Of a stretch of DNA of 64,000 nt, positions 1 to 9,569 are shown piece after piece. This DNA comes from Flavobacterium sp. (GTDB taxonomy: Bacteria; Bacteroidota; Bacteroidia; Flavobacteriales; Flavobacteriaceae). The notes under the pieces were generated by a model, which saw only the letters and a list, made by a program, of their open reading frames with translations, was not told the origin of the DNA and made no database searches. The stretch is from NCBI GenBank assembly GCA_021740105.1, contig JAIPAM010000001.1:1-64000 (forward strand), read 5' to 3'. The translations under genes were made by a program, and so were the position numbers. Position 1 is the stretch's first letter, and the number at the start of each line of letters is the position of its first letter.

Positions 1-524
1 CCACCAAATTCAGTATCTGCACTTGCAGCTATTCCTTCGATGTTGTTTATACCATTATTGATATTTAAAGCTCCTTTACCTAAAATTACTATTCCTCCCC
101 AATCACCTTTAGTTCTTGAACCTACCGCTTTATCAGAAGTAAATACAATTGGACTAGTAGCAGTTCCTTCAGCTATTAATTTAGCTCCTTTAGTGATGAA
201 CAAACCTGCACCTGCTGCAGCAGCATCACCACGAACAACAACTCCTGGCTCAATAGTTAAGGTAGCATTGTTTTTTACATAAATTTGATTTCTCAAATAG
301 TAAGTGTTTCCTGCTGTCCAACGTGTATCAGTTGTGATGTTAGCTGTTACGTTAACGTTTGGAGTAGGATAAACCGCATTTTGAGGGTCAAAGTTGGCCC
401 AGTTGTCTGTCCACATTGCTGCTGGAGCTGGAGCAAATGCACCACGATAAGTAGTCGTTTCTAATTGTGCGTTCATTGAAGCTACAACTAAGAAAAGCAT
501 TGTAAATAAGTAGAACTTTTTCAT
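1..524 (-). CDS. Secreted protein, N-terminal part only
   Basis: The reading frame begins at the ATG at 522-524 and runs off the left edge of the window, so only the first 174 residues are visible. It starts with a clear signal peptide (MKKFYLFTMLFLVVASMNAQ). The mature part has an aromatic, Pro-rich lead, then a region typical of large flavobacterial surface proteins (TLTIEPGVVVRGD, GDWGGIVILGKG), which suggests a repetitive beta-rich fold. It lies 173 bases downstream of a TonB-dependent receptor on the same strand. Such pairs often combine an outer-membrane transporter with an exported partner, but no substrate can be read from the sequence. Whether it carries a type IX secretion sorting domain cannot be seen because the C-terminus is missing. 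Confidence 0.8.
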   Translation of the reverse strand, partial: MKKFYLFTMLFLVVASMNAQLETTTYRGAFAPAPAAMWTDNWANFDPQNAVYPTPNVNVTANITTDTRWTAGNTYYLRNQIYVKNNATLTIEPGVVVRGDAAAAGAGLFITKGAKLIAEGTATSPIVFTSDKAVGSRTKGDWGGIVILGKGALNINNGINNIEGIAASADTEFG

Positions 525-697
525 ATTGATTGATTTTTAATTTAATGTTAAAAGTAAGTCTATAAAATAATCAAATCGTTTTTTAATTGTTATCATACTG
601 TTGCTATTGTGTTTTTAAATTGTTAAGAAATTTTATATTTTAATAAAAAGTTTGAATTTGTCGTGTCTCGTTAATTATTAAACTAATTTAAAAATAT

Positions 698-3646
698 TTA
701 GAAATTATAGTTAATAGATAAAGAAAAAGTAGGTCCAAATTTAGTCCTCCAAACTACATCGTCTTCAGCAGGATCGAAACCATTTTTATCTTGTGGATCA
801 CCTAATAAAACAGAATTGAAAAAGGCATTCACTCCTGACACTTTATCAGCGATGTCAAACTCATTGTTTTGGAAATAAATCAGATCCTGCGCTAGTAAAT
901 TTTGCACATTGAATTTCAATTCTAATTTATTATCCATGAACATTTTAGCGATTTGCATATCCAAGAACGTTCTTCCTTTCTCCCAGAAAGCTGGTGTAGC
1001 ACCTCCTGGAGTTTGATTTCCGTGTATAGCAATTCGATCTCCTACTCTATTCATATTTAAAGTACCAGACCATCCAAACTCTTTATTCATATATTGAAAA
1101 CCACCATTAAAAACATATGGCGATTGTCCTTGCATAGGAATATCTCTTAAAGTTGCAGAAGTCACTAAATTAGAAATGTCAACTTTCGAACGTATGATTG
1201 CCAAATTGGTAAATAAAGTCAAATCGTCAAAAATTTTGTAGTTTTCAGTCCCAAAAATTGAACTTACTAAAGTTCTGTATTCTAATTCAATACCGCTACT
1301 GGTTCCTTCTTTAGCATTTTTGTATTGGTTTGAATTATTAGCTTGTGCTTGAAGTTCAATTGGATTGGTAAATTGCTTGTAAAAAGCAGAGAAAGAAAAC
1401 AATTGTCCTTTACCAGGGAAAATCTCATATCTAAAATCCAAGTTGTTGATTTCCGCAATTTTTAAGTCTGGATCTCCGAAAGTATTGAATCTAGTGGCAC
1501 TATCAAAAAACAAGAAAGGAGCTAATTCTCTAAATTCAGGACGGTTTAATGTTTTAGAAGCACTTAATCTTAAGTTTTGGGTTTTAGTAAGACTGTAAAT
1601 AAGGTTAAATGACGGAAGAAAATCAGTTTGTTTAGCATCCACATTAATAGGAGCTCCTGTATCTGATTTAGAATCTAATATTTGCTTATAACTTTCTAAT
1701 CTTGCTCCCCAAATGAATCTGAATTTTTTATATGTGTTGTCAAACATAAAGTAACCGGCATCTAATAAAGAACTTGCGGTATAAGCGTCATTCCCTTTTG
1801 TCCCGTCAAACAATGTTAAACCGCTAGAGTTTGGTCCAAAAACACCCATGTTGGAAGGATTGAAAATAGTTCCATTTGGCTGGGTTGAAATACTTTGTAA
1901 AAAGGTGTTGTTTCCATAATTTACTCCATTAACGGTACCTGTAAATTGCACATAACCTAATTGTCTAGCTGCAAAATCACGAGATCTATTTTGAGTAATT
2001 CCACCTATTTTAATATCCGTTGTGAAATCTTCAGATAATTTTATCTTTTTGCTGATGTCTAATTTAGCACTGTAGATATTTTCTATGTTTAATGAAGTGA
2101 AAATAGAACCTGGATAATCGGCACCTACAATATTAGTTGAAAAATTGGCTACCGGTTGTGAAACCGTTCCATCATCAAATTTAATATATACGTAGTTATT
2201 TCTTCTCTCACTAGGAATTTCTCTATTTACATTACTATAGGATCCCACCCAATTCAATTTAATTTTACTTTCAGTTAAGAAATGATCTCCACTTAATTGT
2301 CCTGTATAAATTTTACTACTAGTGAAAATTCTAGAAGTTGTATTTATCCATAAAGGATCACTTTCTTCAGCCAAACTTCCATTTCGGTCCAACACTCTGT
2401 TGTCAGAAGTTATACTATATAAATTCTTAAAATTAAATGAATTATTGGCATCCGCTTTAAAAGAAACGTTTCCAATAGCTGCTAACAAAGTTTGAATACT
2501 ATAATTTTGATCCAATTGATTGGTAACTAATTGCCCAGGAGCGTCGTATGTTCTTCTGTTTGTTTCATTGAAAACATTTGTTCTGTTGTAAGTAACTGAA
2601 GAGAGAAAACTTAAACTCTTAGTTTCATTTAACTTGAAATATCTTCCTAAAGTGTATTGAAAGCTTGTATTTGGACTAAATGCTTTTTCATACAAACTCC
2701 AATCAGAAGTAGAAGACTTAGCTATATCAGCGATTGCTAATGTACTTGCTTGACTTCGAATTCCTTGTAAAGCTTGAAAATTAGATACACTTGGAAAAGA
2801 CGAAGGCAATCCTTTTGTACCGTCGTCAATACCTATCCAATCTGTTTTTCCAGAGGCACTATACAATTGTTTTTTACCTGTAGTAATAGTGTTATATCCA
2901 GAACCCAATGAAAGGGTTTCAAAGTTTTTGTCTGGAGTTGCTTTGGTATTAATTTCAATAATTCCTCCAGCAAACTCACCCGGTAAATCAGGAGTTGCTG
3001 TTTTGTAAATAACTAAATTGTCAAGCATGTTTGCTGGAAAGATATCAAATGAGAATGCTTTTCTATCCGGTTCCGTACTTGGTAATGGTGCACCGTTTAA
3101 ATAGGTTGTATTATATCGGTCATTTAATCCACGAATAATTACAAATTTATTATCCTGAACACTCGCTCCACTAATTCTCTTTAATACATCAGAAGTCGTT
3201 CTATCTGGAGTTCTTTTAATTGTTTCAGCCGAAATTCCGTCAGAAACTCTTGCACTGTTTTTTTGAACTGATAATAATGAAGCTACTGATTCTGCTTTCA
3301 TCTTGGTTTTCTTAATAACCACCTCGGTCAAAGAATTACTTTTTTCTGACATTGAAACTGTTAGTGTCGTGGTTTCATCTTTTAGAGCGTCTACGTCAGA
3401 AATAATTTTAGTTTCTAAAGTAAAATCAGAAAACTGAAGTTCCTGCTTTCCAACAGGGACATTTCTAATAATAAATTCTCCAGAGGCATCCGTTTTAGTA
3501 GCTAATTTTGTATTTAATACTTTTACCAAAACACCTGGGATTGATTTGCCAGTTCCTTCTTCAACTACTGTACCTTTAATAATTGCAGTTTGAGAATAAA
3601 TTGCACTTGAAATAAGTACAATTAATAAAGAGTAAAAATACTTCAT
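698..3646 (-). CDS. TonB-dependent outer-membrane receptor with carboxypeptidase-regulatory N-domain
   Basis: About 982 residues, predicted outer-membrane active transporter. A signal peptide (MKYFYSLLIVLISSAIYSQ) is followed by a CarboxypepD_reg-like domain (about residues 20-105, GTVVEEGTGKSIPGVLVKV). A plug domain follows (about 120-235, with RTTSDVLKRISGASVQDNKF and IIEINT), then a long beta-barrel ending in Phe (SLSINYNF). The frame is open 15 codons further upstream to 3691, but I prefer the ATG at 3646. It directly precedes the signal peptide, and a TAGTTTTG promoter element at 3676-3683 lies inside the longer version. The receptor is probably co-transcribed with the exported protein at 1-524. 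The ligand is unknown. Confidence 0.9.
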   Translation of the reverse strand: MKYFYSLLIVLISSAIYSQTAIIKGTVVEEGTGKSIPGVLVKVLNTKLATKTDASGEFIIRNVPVGKQELQFSDFTLETKIISDVDALKDETTTLTVSMSEKSNSLTEVVIKKTKMKAESVASLLSVQKNSARVSDGISAETIKRTPDRTTSDVLKRISGASVQDNKFVIIRGLNDRYNTTYLNGAPLPSTEPDRKAFSFDIFPANMLDNLVIYKTATPDLPGEFAGGIIEINTKATPDKNFETLSLGSGYNTITTGKKQLYSASGKTDWIGIDDGTKGLPSSFPSVSNFQALQGIRSQASTLAIADIAKSSTSDWSLYEKAFSPNTSFQYTLGRYFKLNETKSLSFLSSVTYNRTNVFNETNRRTYDAPGQLVTNQLDQNYSIQTLLAAIGNVSFKADANNSFNFKNLYSITSDNRVLDRNGSLAEESDPLWINTTSRIFTSSKIYTGQLSGDHFLTESKIKLNWVGSYSNVNREIPSERRNNYVYIKFDDGTVSQPVANFSTNIVGADYPGSIFTSLNIENIYSAKLDISKKIKLSEDFTTDIKIGGITQNRSRDFAARQLGYVQFTGTVNGVNYGNNTFLQSISTQPNGTIFNPSNMGVFGPNSSGLTLFDGTKGNDAYTASSLLDAGYFMFDNTYKKFRFIWGARLESYKQILDSKSDTGAPINVDAKQTDFLPSFNLIYSLTKTQNLRLSASKTLNRPEFRELAPFLFFDSATRFNTFGDPDLKIAEINNLDFRYEIFPGKGQLFSFSAFYKQFTNPIELQAQANNSNQYKNAKEGTSSGIELEYRTLVSSIFGTENYKIFDDLTLFTNLAIIRSKVDISNLVTSATLRDIPMQGQSPYVFNGGFQYMNKEFGWSGTLNMNRVGDRIAIHGNQTPGGATPAFWEKGRTFLDMQIAKMFMDNKLELKFNVQNLLAQDLIYFQNNEFDIADKVSGVNAFFNSVLLGDPQDKNGFDPAEDDVVWRTKFGPTFSLSINYNF

Positions 3647-3675
3647 TATTATTATTTTATTTAAATTATTTTCTG

Positions 3676-3683
3676 CAAAACTA
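3676..3683 (-). promoter_or_regulatory. Bacteroidetes -7 element of the TonB receptor gene
   Basis: The minus strand reads TAGTTTTG, a match to TAnnTTTG, 30 bases upstream of the preferred ATG at 3646. No good TTG box is seen at the usual distance. Its main value is that it argues against the longer start at 3691. Confidence 0.35.
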
Positions 3684-3924
3684 ATATCCAATCCCTAGTC
3701 TAATGTTAATTTTAGGTTATGAAAAAGAAAAATTGATAAATAAGTGTAAAATTAAAGTTATCTTTTGAATTAATTTTTAACTTGCTTAACATTAAATTAT
3801 TATTATTTTAAAATTTATTTAAAATAAAAAAATTAATATGTTCTTAATCTCGCGACAATTTGTCACTTTCTTTGAATTGGTATTCTATTTGAATGGAGAT
3901 TTGTAAATCTTAAAATTTTAATTT

Positions 3925-5826
3925 ATGACAACTGGAAAAATCAATGTTTCTGTGGAGAATATCTTCCCTTTAATTAAGAAATTTTTGTACAGCGATCACG
4001 AGATCTTTTTGCGTGAGCTAATTTCTAATGGAACTGATGCTACTTTAAAATTAAAGCACCTAACTAGTATTGGTGAGGCTAAAGTAGAATATGGAAATCC
4101 TATTATTGAGGTTAAAATCGATAAAGAAGGAAAAAAATTACACATTATAGATCAGGGTATTGGAATGACTTTTGATGAAGTTGAAAAATACATCAACCAA
4201 TTGGCCTTTTCTGGAGCAGAAGAGTTTTTGGATAAATATAAAGATTCTGCCAAAGATTCAGGAATTATAGGACATTTTGGCCTTGGTTTTTATTCTGCTT
4301 TTATGGTGGCTTCAAAGGTGGAAATTATCACTAAATCATACAAAGACGAGCCAGCTGCACATTGGACCTGTGACGGAAGTCCCGAATTTACCTTAGATCC
4401 AAGTGATAAAACAACTCGAGGAACTGAAATTATCTTACACATCGCTGAAGATTCTTTGGAGTTTTTAGAAGATTTCAAAATCAATGAATTGTTGAATAAA
4501 TACAACAAGTTCATGCCGATTCCAATTAAATTTGGAACTAAAACAGAAAAAATCGAACAGAAAAAAGGAGAATCTGTTGCTGAGGAAGACAAAGACAACC
4601 TATTTACTGAAGTGGAAGTAGATAATATTATCAATAATCCAAACCCAGCTTGGACCAAACAACCCACAGAATTATCAGATGAAGATTACAACAGCTTCTA
4701 TCGCGAGGTGTATCCAATGCAATTTGAAGAACCGTTATTCCACATTCATTTAAATGTAGACTATCCATTTAATTTAACTGGAATTTTATATTTTCCAAAA
4801 TTAGGTTCCGACTTACAAATTCAGAAAGACAAGATTCAATTGTATCAAAACCAGGTTTATGTAACTGATAATGTGGAGGGAATTGTTCCTGAATTTTTAA
4901 CGATGCTAAAAGGAGTAATTGATTCTCCAGATATTCCTTTAAATGTTTCTCGCTCTAGCCTTCAAGCCGATGGTGCCGTAAAGAAAATTTCAAACTATAT
5001 TACTAGAAAAGTAGCTGATAAATTGAAATCACTATTTACAGAAAATAGAGAAGATTTCGAGAAAAAATGGAATGACATTAAAATCGTTTTGGAATACGGA
5101 ATGCTTTCTGAAGATAAATTTTATGAAAAAGCAGGGGCCTTTACATTGTATCCTACAGTTGATGATACCTATTTTACATTAGAAGAATTAAAAGAAAAAT
5201 TTGCTCCAAATCAAACTGATAAAGATGGGAAATTAGTTGTTTTATATGCATCCAATAAAGAAGCTCAACACAGCTACATTCAAATTGCAAAAAATAAAGG
5301 ATATGAAGTTTTATTACTTGATTCTCCAATTATCTCACATTTGATTCAAAAAATTGAAAGCGATAATAACACCATGACCTTTGTTCGTGTGGATTCTGAT
5401 CCGATTGATAAGTTAATAAAAAAGGAAGAAACTTCAATTTCTAAGTTATCTGATGATGAAAAGGAAAAACTGAAAACAGTGTTGGAAGGATTTGTACCAA
5501 AGCAGAAATATTCAGTTCAAATGGAAGCTTTAGACAGTAATGAAGCTCCTTTTATTATCACGCAACCGGAGTTCATGCGAAGAATGAAAGAAATGAGTCA
5601 AACTGGTGGTGGCGGAATGTTTGGAATGGGCAATATGCCTGAAATGTATAATTTGGTAGTTAATACCAATTCTGAACTGGCCTCTAATATTCTAAATTCT
5701 AGCGATACCACCAATCAAGAAAACTTGGTTAAACAAGCGTTAGATTTAGCAAAACTATCTCAAAACTTATTAAAAGGGGAAGAACTTACGGCTTTCGTAA
5801 AACGTAGTTTTGAATTGATTAAATAA
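3925..5826 (+). CDS. htpG: Molecular chaperone HtpG (Hsp90 family)
   Basis: 633 residues, close to the usual bacterial length. A cytosolic ATP-dependent chaperone. The N-terminal GHKL ATPase domain (about residues 1-215) shows the N-box (E31-L-I-S-N35), DQGIGM and the lid/GHFGLGFYSAF motif. The middle domain carries the conserved catalytic-loop region (NVSRSSLQ). The C-terminal dimerisation part contains a short Gly/Met-rich loop (GGGGMFGMGNMPEMY) of the kind often seen in Bacteroidetes HtpG. It stands alone, is followed by its own terminator at 5844-5873, and converges on the M28 peptidase gene. No CIRCE-type heat-shock operator is visible upstream. Confidence 0.97.
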   Translation: MTTGKINVSVENIFPLIKKFLYSDHEIFLRELISNGTDATLKLKHLTSIGEAKVEYGNPIIEVKIDKEGKKLHIIDQGIGMTFDEVEKYINQLAFSGAEEFLDKYKDSAKDSGIIGHFGLGFYSAFMVASKVEIITKSYKDEPAAHWTCDGSPEFTLDPSDKTTRGTEIILHIAEDSLEFLEDFKINELLNKYNKFMPIPIKFGTKTEKIEQKKGESVAEEDKDNLFTEVEVDNIINNPNPAWTKQPTELSDEDYNSFYREVYPMQFEEPLFHIHLNVDYPFNLTGILYFPKLGSDLQIQKDKIQLYQNQVYVTDNVEGIVPEFLTMLKGVIDSPDIPLNVSRSSLQADGAVKKISNYITRKVADKLKSLFTENREDFEKKWNDIKIVLEYGMLSEDKFYEKAGAFTLYPTVDDTYFTLEELKEKFAPNQTDKDGKLVVLYASNKEAQHSYIQIAKNKGYEVLLLDSPIISHLIQKIESDNNTMTFVRVDSDPIDKLIKKEETSISKLSDDEKEKLKTVLEGFVPKQKYSVQMEALDSNEAPFIITQPEFMRRMKEMSQTGGGGMFGMGNMPEMYNLVVNTNSELASNILNSSDTTNQENLVKQALDLAKLSQNLLKGEELTAFVKRSFELIK

Positions 5827-5843
5827 GCAATTTTGAATAAAAT

Positions 5844-5873
5844 AAAAAGGACCTGTAATTACGGGTACTTTTT
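5844..5873 (+). terminator. Terminator after htpG
   Basis: AAAAAG-G-ACC pairs with GGT-A-CTTTTT around a 10-base loop, followed by a T-rich run. It sits between convergent htpG and the M28 peptidase gene and could serve both directions. Confidence 0.6.
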
Positions 5874-5877
5874 ATTT

Positions 5878-7248
5878 TTATTGTATTCCATTTTGATCGA
5901 TGAGGTACATTAATGCGGCCATTGTAGCAGCACCCAATTCTAATTCTCGTTTATTTACTCCTTCAAAATTATCGTTTGCTGCATGATGGTAATCAAAATA
6001 ACGTTGAGAATCAGGATGCAAACCTGCTTTTATAATTTTAGAAGAAGTAAGCGGTTCAATATCGGCTCCAGAATGTCCTTTAGTGAAGCTATGAATCAAA
6101 TAAGGCTCAAATAGCCCTTTCCATGTTTGAATTTTAGCCAAATTTACCTGATCGGTGTCAAATGAAAATCCTCTAGGCGTAAATCCCCCAGAATCACTTT
6201 CTAAGGCAAAAATATGATTTTCATTATTGGCTTTTGAAAGTTCCTCATATTTCTTACCTCCACGACCTCCATTTTCTTCGTTCATAAAAAGTACCGCACG
6301 AATCGTATTCTTTGGTTTGTAACCTATATTCTTAAAAATATTTAATACCTCCATACTTTGCACTACTCCTGCCCCATCATCCTGAGAACCATCAGCTAAA
6401 TCCCAAGAGTCCAAATGACCTCCTACCACCATAATTCTTTCAGGGTACTCACTTCCTTTAATTTCACCAATTACATTGTAAGATAAAACATCCTCAAATT
6501 GCTCACAAGATTGCTTTAAATAGAATTTCAAATTAGGATTTGCTTTAAGCGATTTACTCAATAATTCTGCTGCATTAGTGCTTATTGCAGCTGCAGGAAT
6601 GTATTGGTCTTTTGGGAGATCTCCATAACTTTGCGCTCCTGTATGTGGAAAATCATCTAGTCTCATATTCATAGAGCGAACGATGGTTGCCACTGCACCA
6701 AACTTAGACGCTTCTTTTGCACCGCCAAATCTTTGATCCACACAACCGCCATAGGAAGTGAAAGTTTCTATATTATCGGCTTGCATAGGGCGATTAAAAA
6801 ATACGATTTTACCTTTAATTTTTTCTATGCCTAATTCAGCTATTTCTTTGATGGATTGTACTTCAATAACAGCAGCAGTTATTCCATTTTTAGGGGTTGC
6901 CACCGAACCGCCCAAAGCACAAACAGGAATAAAAATTTTGGATTTATTATCTAGGATATATGCAACTTCTTTATCACCACGAACCCACTTTGGAACCATC
7001 ACTTCTTGAAGATATACTCGGTCTAAACCTAAAGTCTCTAGTTGGGCTTTGGTATATTCTACCCCTTTTTGAGCTCCAATTGAACCTGACAATCGAGCTC
7101 CAACTTTATTAGACAAATCGTCCAACCAAGAGTAACATTTGGAATTAGTTAATGCCGTTTTATAGATTTCTTTGAACTTGATTTCATCATTACTTTGCGC
7201 AAAAGTAACTGTCGAAAAGAGTATAAAGCCGTATAGTATGTTTTTCAT
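5878..7248 (-). CDS. Exported M28-family zinc peptidase
   Basis: 456 residues with a signal peptide (MKNILYGFILFSTVTFAQ), so it acts outside the cytoplasm. It resembles carboxypeptidase Q-like M28 enzymes. A PA-type insert with an IKGKIVFFNRP segment (about residues 130-220) lies before the catalytic part. The expected metal and catalytic residues are present in order: GGHLDSWD, QDDGAG, NEENGG, ESDSGG and DYHHAAND. It probably releases amino acids or dipeptides from peptides using two zinc ions. The gene is monocistronic by its surroundings, with a convergent neighbour downstream and a 90-base gap to the next gene upstream. The exact substrate is not predictable. Confidence 0.9.
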   Translation of the reverse strand: MKNILYGFILFSTVTFAQSNDEIKFKEIYKTALTNSKCYSWLDDLSNKVGARLSGSIGAQKGVEYTKAQLETLGLDRVYLQEVMVPKWVRGDKEVAYILDNKSKIFIPVCALGGSVATPKNGITAAVIEVQSIKEIAELGIEKIKGKIVFFNRPMQADNIETFTSYGGCVDQRFGGAKEASKFGAVATIVRSMNMRLDDFPHTGAQSYGDLPKDQYIPAAAISTNAAELLSKSLKANPNLKFYLKQSCEQFEDVLSYNVIGEIKGSEYPERIMVVGGHLDSWDLADGSQDDGAGVVQSMEVLNIFKNIGYKPKNTIRAVLFMNEENGGRGGKKYEELSKANNENHIFALESDSGGFTPRGFSFDTDQVNLAKIQTWKGLFEPYLIHSFTKGHSGADIEPLTSSKIIKAGLHPDSQRYFDYHHAANDNFEGVNKRELELGAATMAALMYLIDQNGIQ

Positions 7249-7338
7249 AAACCTAAATTTTATTTCGTAAAAATAGGATTTTAAGTAATTAAAACAAAAC
7301 TTCTAAACCTTATACAACAATTGGTTTATTGTGCTTGT

Positions 7339-9441
7339 TTAATTGCCGATGATAACCGTTTCCTCTTTTTTATCGTTGTTCAGTAAAATAGGAGTTTCTT
7401 TGGCCAGTTTATTCTTTGTTGGGATCTTATAATTTATGCTAAATCCAAATCGGCGCGTATCCAATTTATTGTTAGACAATAAAGGGGTATTGAAAGCCAA
7501 GAATTCAGATTGATTGGTATTAAAAATATCATCTATATTAATTGAAACAGATAATTGGTCACTCAAAAACTTTTTAGAAAATGACAAATCTAAAGTGTTA
7601 TTAAACGGTTTATTTGCAATGAAATAAAAGTAATTTCCTTTGGCAGTGATGTAGCTGAAATTGGCTACAAATTTAATTTTACTTGGCAATACCATTTGTG
7701 ACATTAAATTATAAACCCAAAAACCTTTAGTTTCAATAGCTGGCAATTCATGTAATTGGTAACCCGCATAAACAAAAAGGAAGTTCATTTCATCTGGATT
7801 CACATTCATTTTCAAGGTTTCAGTTAGGCCTTTAGTGAACAACATATAAGGAATAGGCATTCCAATATTAAAATTATGAACTTTAACTTCTGGAGCATTT
7901 ATATTGGTATTAACGACACTATTTGAATTCAAACTCAACCTTTGGATCACTTGATTTTTAGCTGAGCTCAATGAATATCCAATAAAAGCGTAATCGTAAG
8001 CACTCAATTTCACTTCATAATTATCGTATATGGTTGGTTGCAAATTTGGATTTCCAATAGTACTAACGTTTTGATTTTGATAAGTTGTATTATTCGGATT
8101 TAAAGCGGAAGTACTTGGTAAAGTAATCTTCTTATTGTAATTTAAATTAAAGAAAACAGACTTATTTAAATTATACTGTGCGCTCGCATTTGGAAAAAAA
8201 CGAAACTGTTTGAAAGGTGTTAAATAAGTGGTATTGGTTTTTCCAGTTATGTTGTAATCTTCAGCTCTACCTCCAAGTATAAAGCTCAAACTATTGAACT
8301 TCGTTTGGAATTCAAAATAACCTGCGGTAGTAATTCTTTCATAATCCAAGTTAATAACACCCCTGTTTTGTGTTTGAAAATTCAATACTTCATACAAACT
8401 CCCAAAACTCAATTTGCCCTCATCTGAGAAAGCAATTGGCTGTGAATAGTCAAACTTCAGGTTCGACAATTTTTGATCAGAGGAGTTCTCCAGATCAAAA
8501 GTAGAACCTGTTGTATTAAAAATAAAACTATTTTGATTTCGGTTGAAATTATATCTAAAATCTAATTTTTTGGTTTTATCTGTAAATCTTTTTTGATAGG
8601 TCGCGACCGCGTCTTGTCTCCATCCTTTAGAATCGGATTGGTCTTGGGAAGAAAAACCAGGTCCGTTAGTTAAAGTTACATTTCCATTGTTATTATGATT
8701 TAGATCGTAGTTTAGTAACAATCGGTCTTTTTTAAAATCGAAAGTCAGTGCCGATTTTAAGAAGTTATTTCTTCCCGTTCTGTCGGTTGCTGTGGAAGTA
8801 ATTACGGTTTGACCTCCATTTTCTTCTTTGTATAAAGTAGCCCATACTGCACTTTCTCTATAGTTTTGACCCATATTTAATTGCCATCCGAAGTATTTGT
8901 TTTTAGCATTTAATAATACGCTATTATTAACTCTCCATCTTAAATGATCATAATTAGTTACATTTAAGCTATTGGTATAGGTTGCACTTAAGAAATTCTT
9001 TGCGTTTCGATTGGTAATAATATTTAGAATTGCTCCTCCGGAAGTTGCAGGAAATTCTGCTCCTGGCTGGGTAATTATTTCAATTTTTTCAATTGCGTTG
9101 GCTGGCATTCCTTCCAAAAATCCATTCAATTCATTAGATGAAATATTCAGAGGCCTTCCGTCCATAAAAACATCCAATTGCTTCCCTTGGTACATCATCC
9201 CTGCAACATCTGATGCAATTAATCCTGGAAGTTTTTTCAATCCTTCAAGAACAGAACCCGAATTCAAACTGGGCTGATTAGCAAAATCAAAAATCGTACG
9301 GTCTGCTCTTTGCTCAATTGCTTTCTTGCTTTTGATGATGGTAACTTCTTTCAGTTCCTCTGCTTTTTTGTTGGTTTCTTGAGCGGTAGAAGAAAGTAGG
9401 GCACCCAATAAAAAGGCTTGTAAAAAATAAATTTTTTTCAT
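7339..9441 (-). CDS. Outer-membrane beta-barrel receptor-like protein (TonB-receptor fold)
   Basis: 700 residues. A signal peptide (MKKIYFLQAFLLGALLSSTAQ) is followed by a short linker and a plug-like domain (about residues 30-150, with VLEGLKKLPGL, VFMDGRPLN and AIEKIEIITQPGAEF). The rest is beta-barrel. It lacks the CarboxypepD_reg domain of the receptor at 698-3646. This build matches the outer-membrane beta-barrel family that is widespread in Bacteroidetes and often annotated as a TonB-dependent receptor. It ends in a polar tail (KKEETVIIGN) rather than the aromatic residue usual for barrel proteins, which is slightly odd. The ligand is unknown. Confidence 0.82.
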   Translation of the reverse strand: MKKIYFLQAFLLGALLSSTAQETNKKAEELKEVTIIKSKKAIEQRADRTIFDFANQPSLNSGSVLEGLKKLPGLIASDVAGMMYQGKQLDVFMDGRPLNISSNELNGFLEGMPANAIEKIEIITQPGAEFPATSGGAILNIITNRNAKNFLSATYTNSLNVTNYDHLRWRVNNSVLLNAKNKYFGWQLNMGQNYRESAVWATLYKEENGGQTVITSTATDRTGRNNFLKSALTFDFKKDRLLLNYDLNHNNNGNVTLTNGPGFSSQDQSDSKGWRQDAVATYQKRFTDKTKKLDFRYNFNRNQNSFIFNTTGSTFDLENSSDQKLSNLKFDYSQPIAFSDEGKLSFGSLYEVLNFQTQNRGVINLDYERITTAGYFEFQTKFNSLSFILGGRAEDYNITGKTNTTYLTPFKQFRFFPNASAQYNLNKSVFFNLNYNKKITLPSTSALNPNNTTYQNQNVSTIGNPNLQPTIYDNYEVKLSAYDYAFIGYSLSSAKNQVIQRLSLNSNSVVNTNINAPEVKVHNFNIGMPIPYMLFTKGLTETLKMNVNPDEMNFLFVYAGYQLHELPAIETKGFWVYNLMSQMVLPSKIKFVANFSYITAKGNYFYFIANKPFNNTLDLSFSKKFLSDQLSVSINIDDIFNTNQSEFLAFNTPLLSNNKLDTRRFGFSINYKIPTKNKLAKETPILLNNDKKEETVIIGN

Positions 9442-9513
9442 GTATCATTTCGTTTTATGCAAAACGAATAAAAAGTGTTTTTGTTACGATAGTAATTCTT
9501 TAATTATTTAAAA

Positions 9514-9547
9514 TAAAAAAAGGATTTGCAAAAATACAAATCCTTTT
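9514..9547 (-). terminator. Terminator of the sugar transporter gene
   Basis: A perfect 11-bp stem (AAAAGGATTTG with CAAATCCTTTT) and a T-run on the minus strand, 23 bases after the stop codon. Confidence 0.85.
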
Positions 9548-9569
9548 AATAAAATAGTGTTAATTATTA

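Noticed and set aside
4290..4667. Antisense open frame within htpG
   Set aside because: It lies wholly inside a well-conserved gene, has no family features and follows from codon structure.
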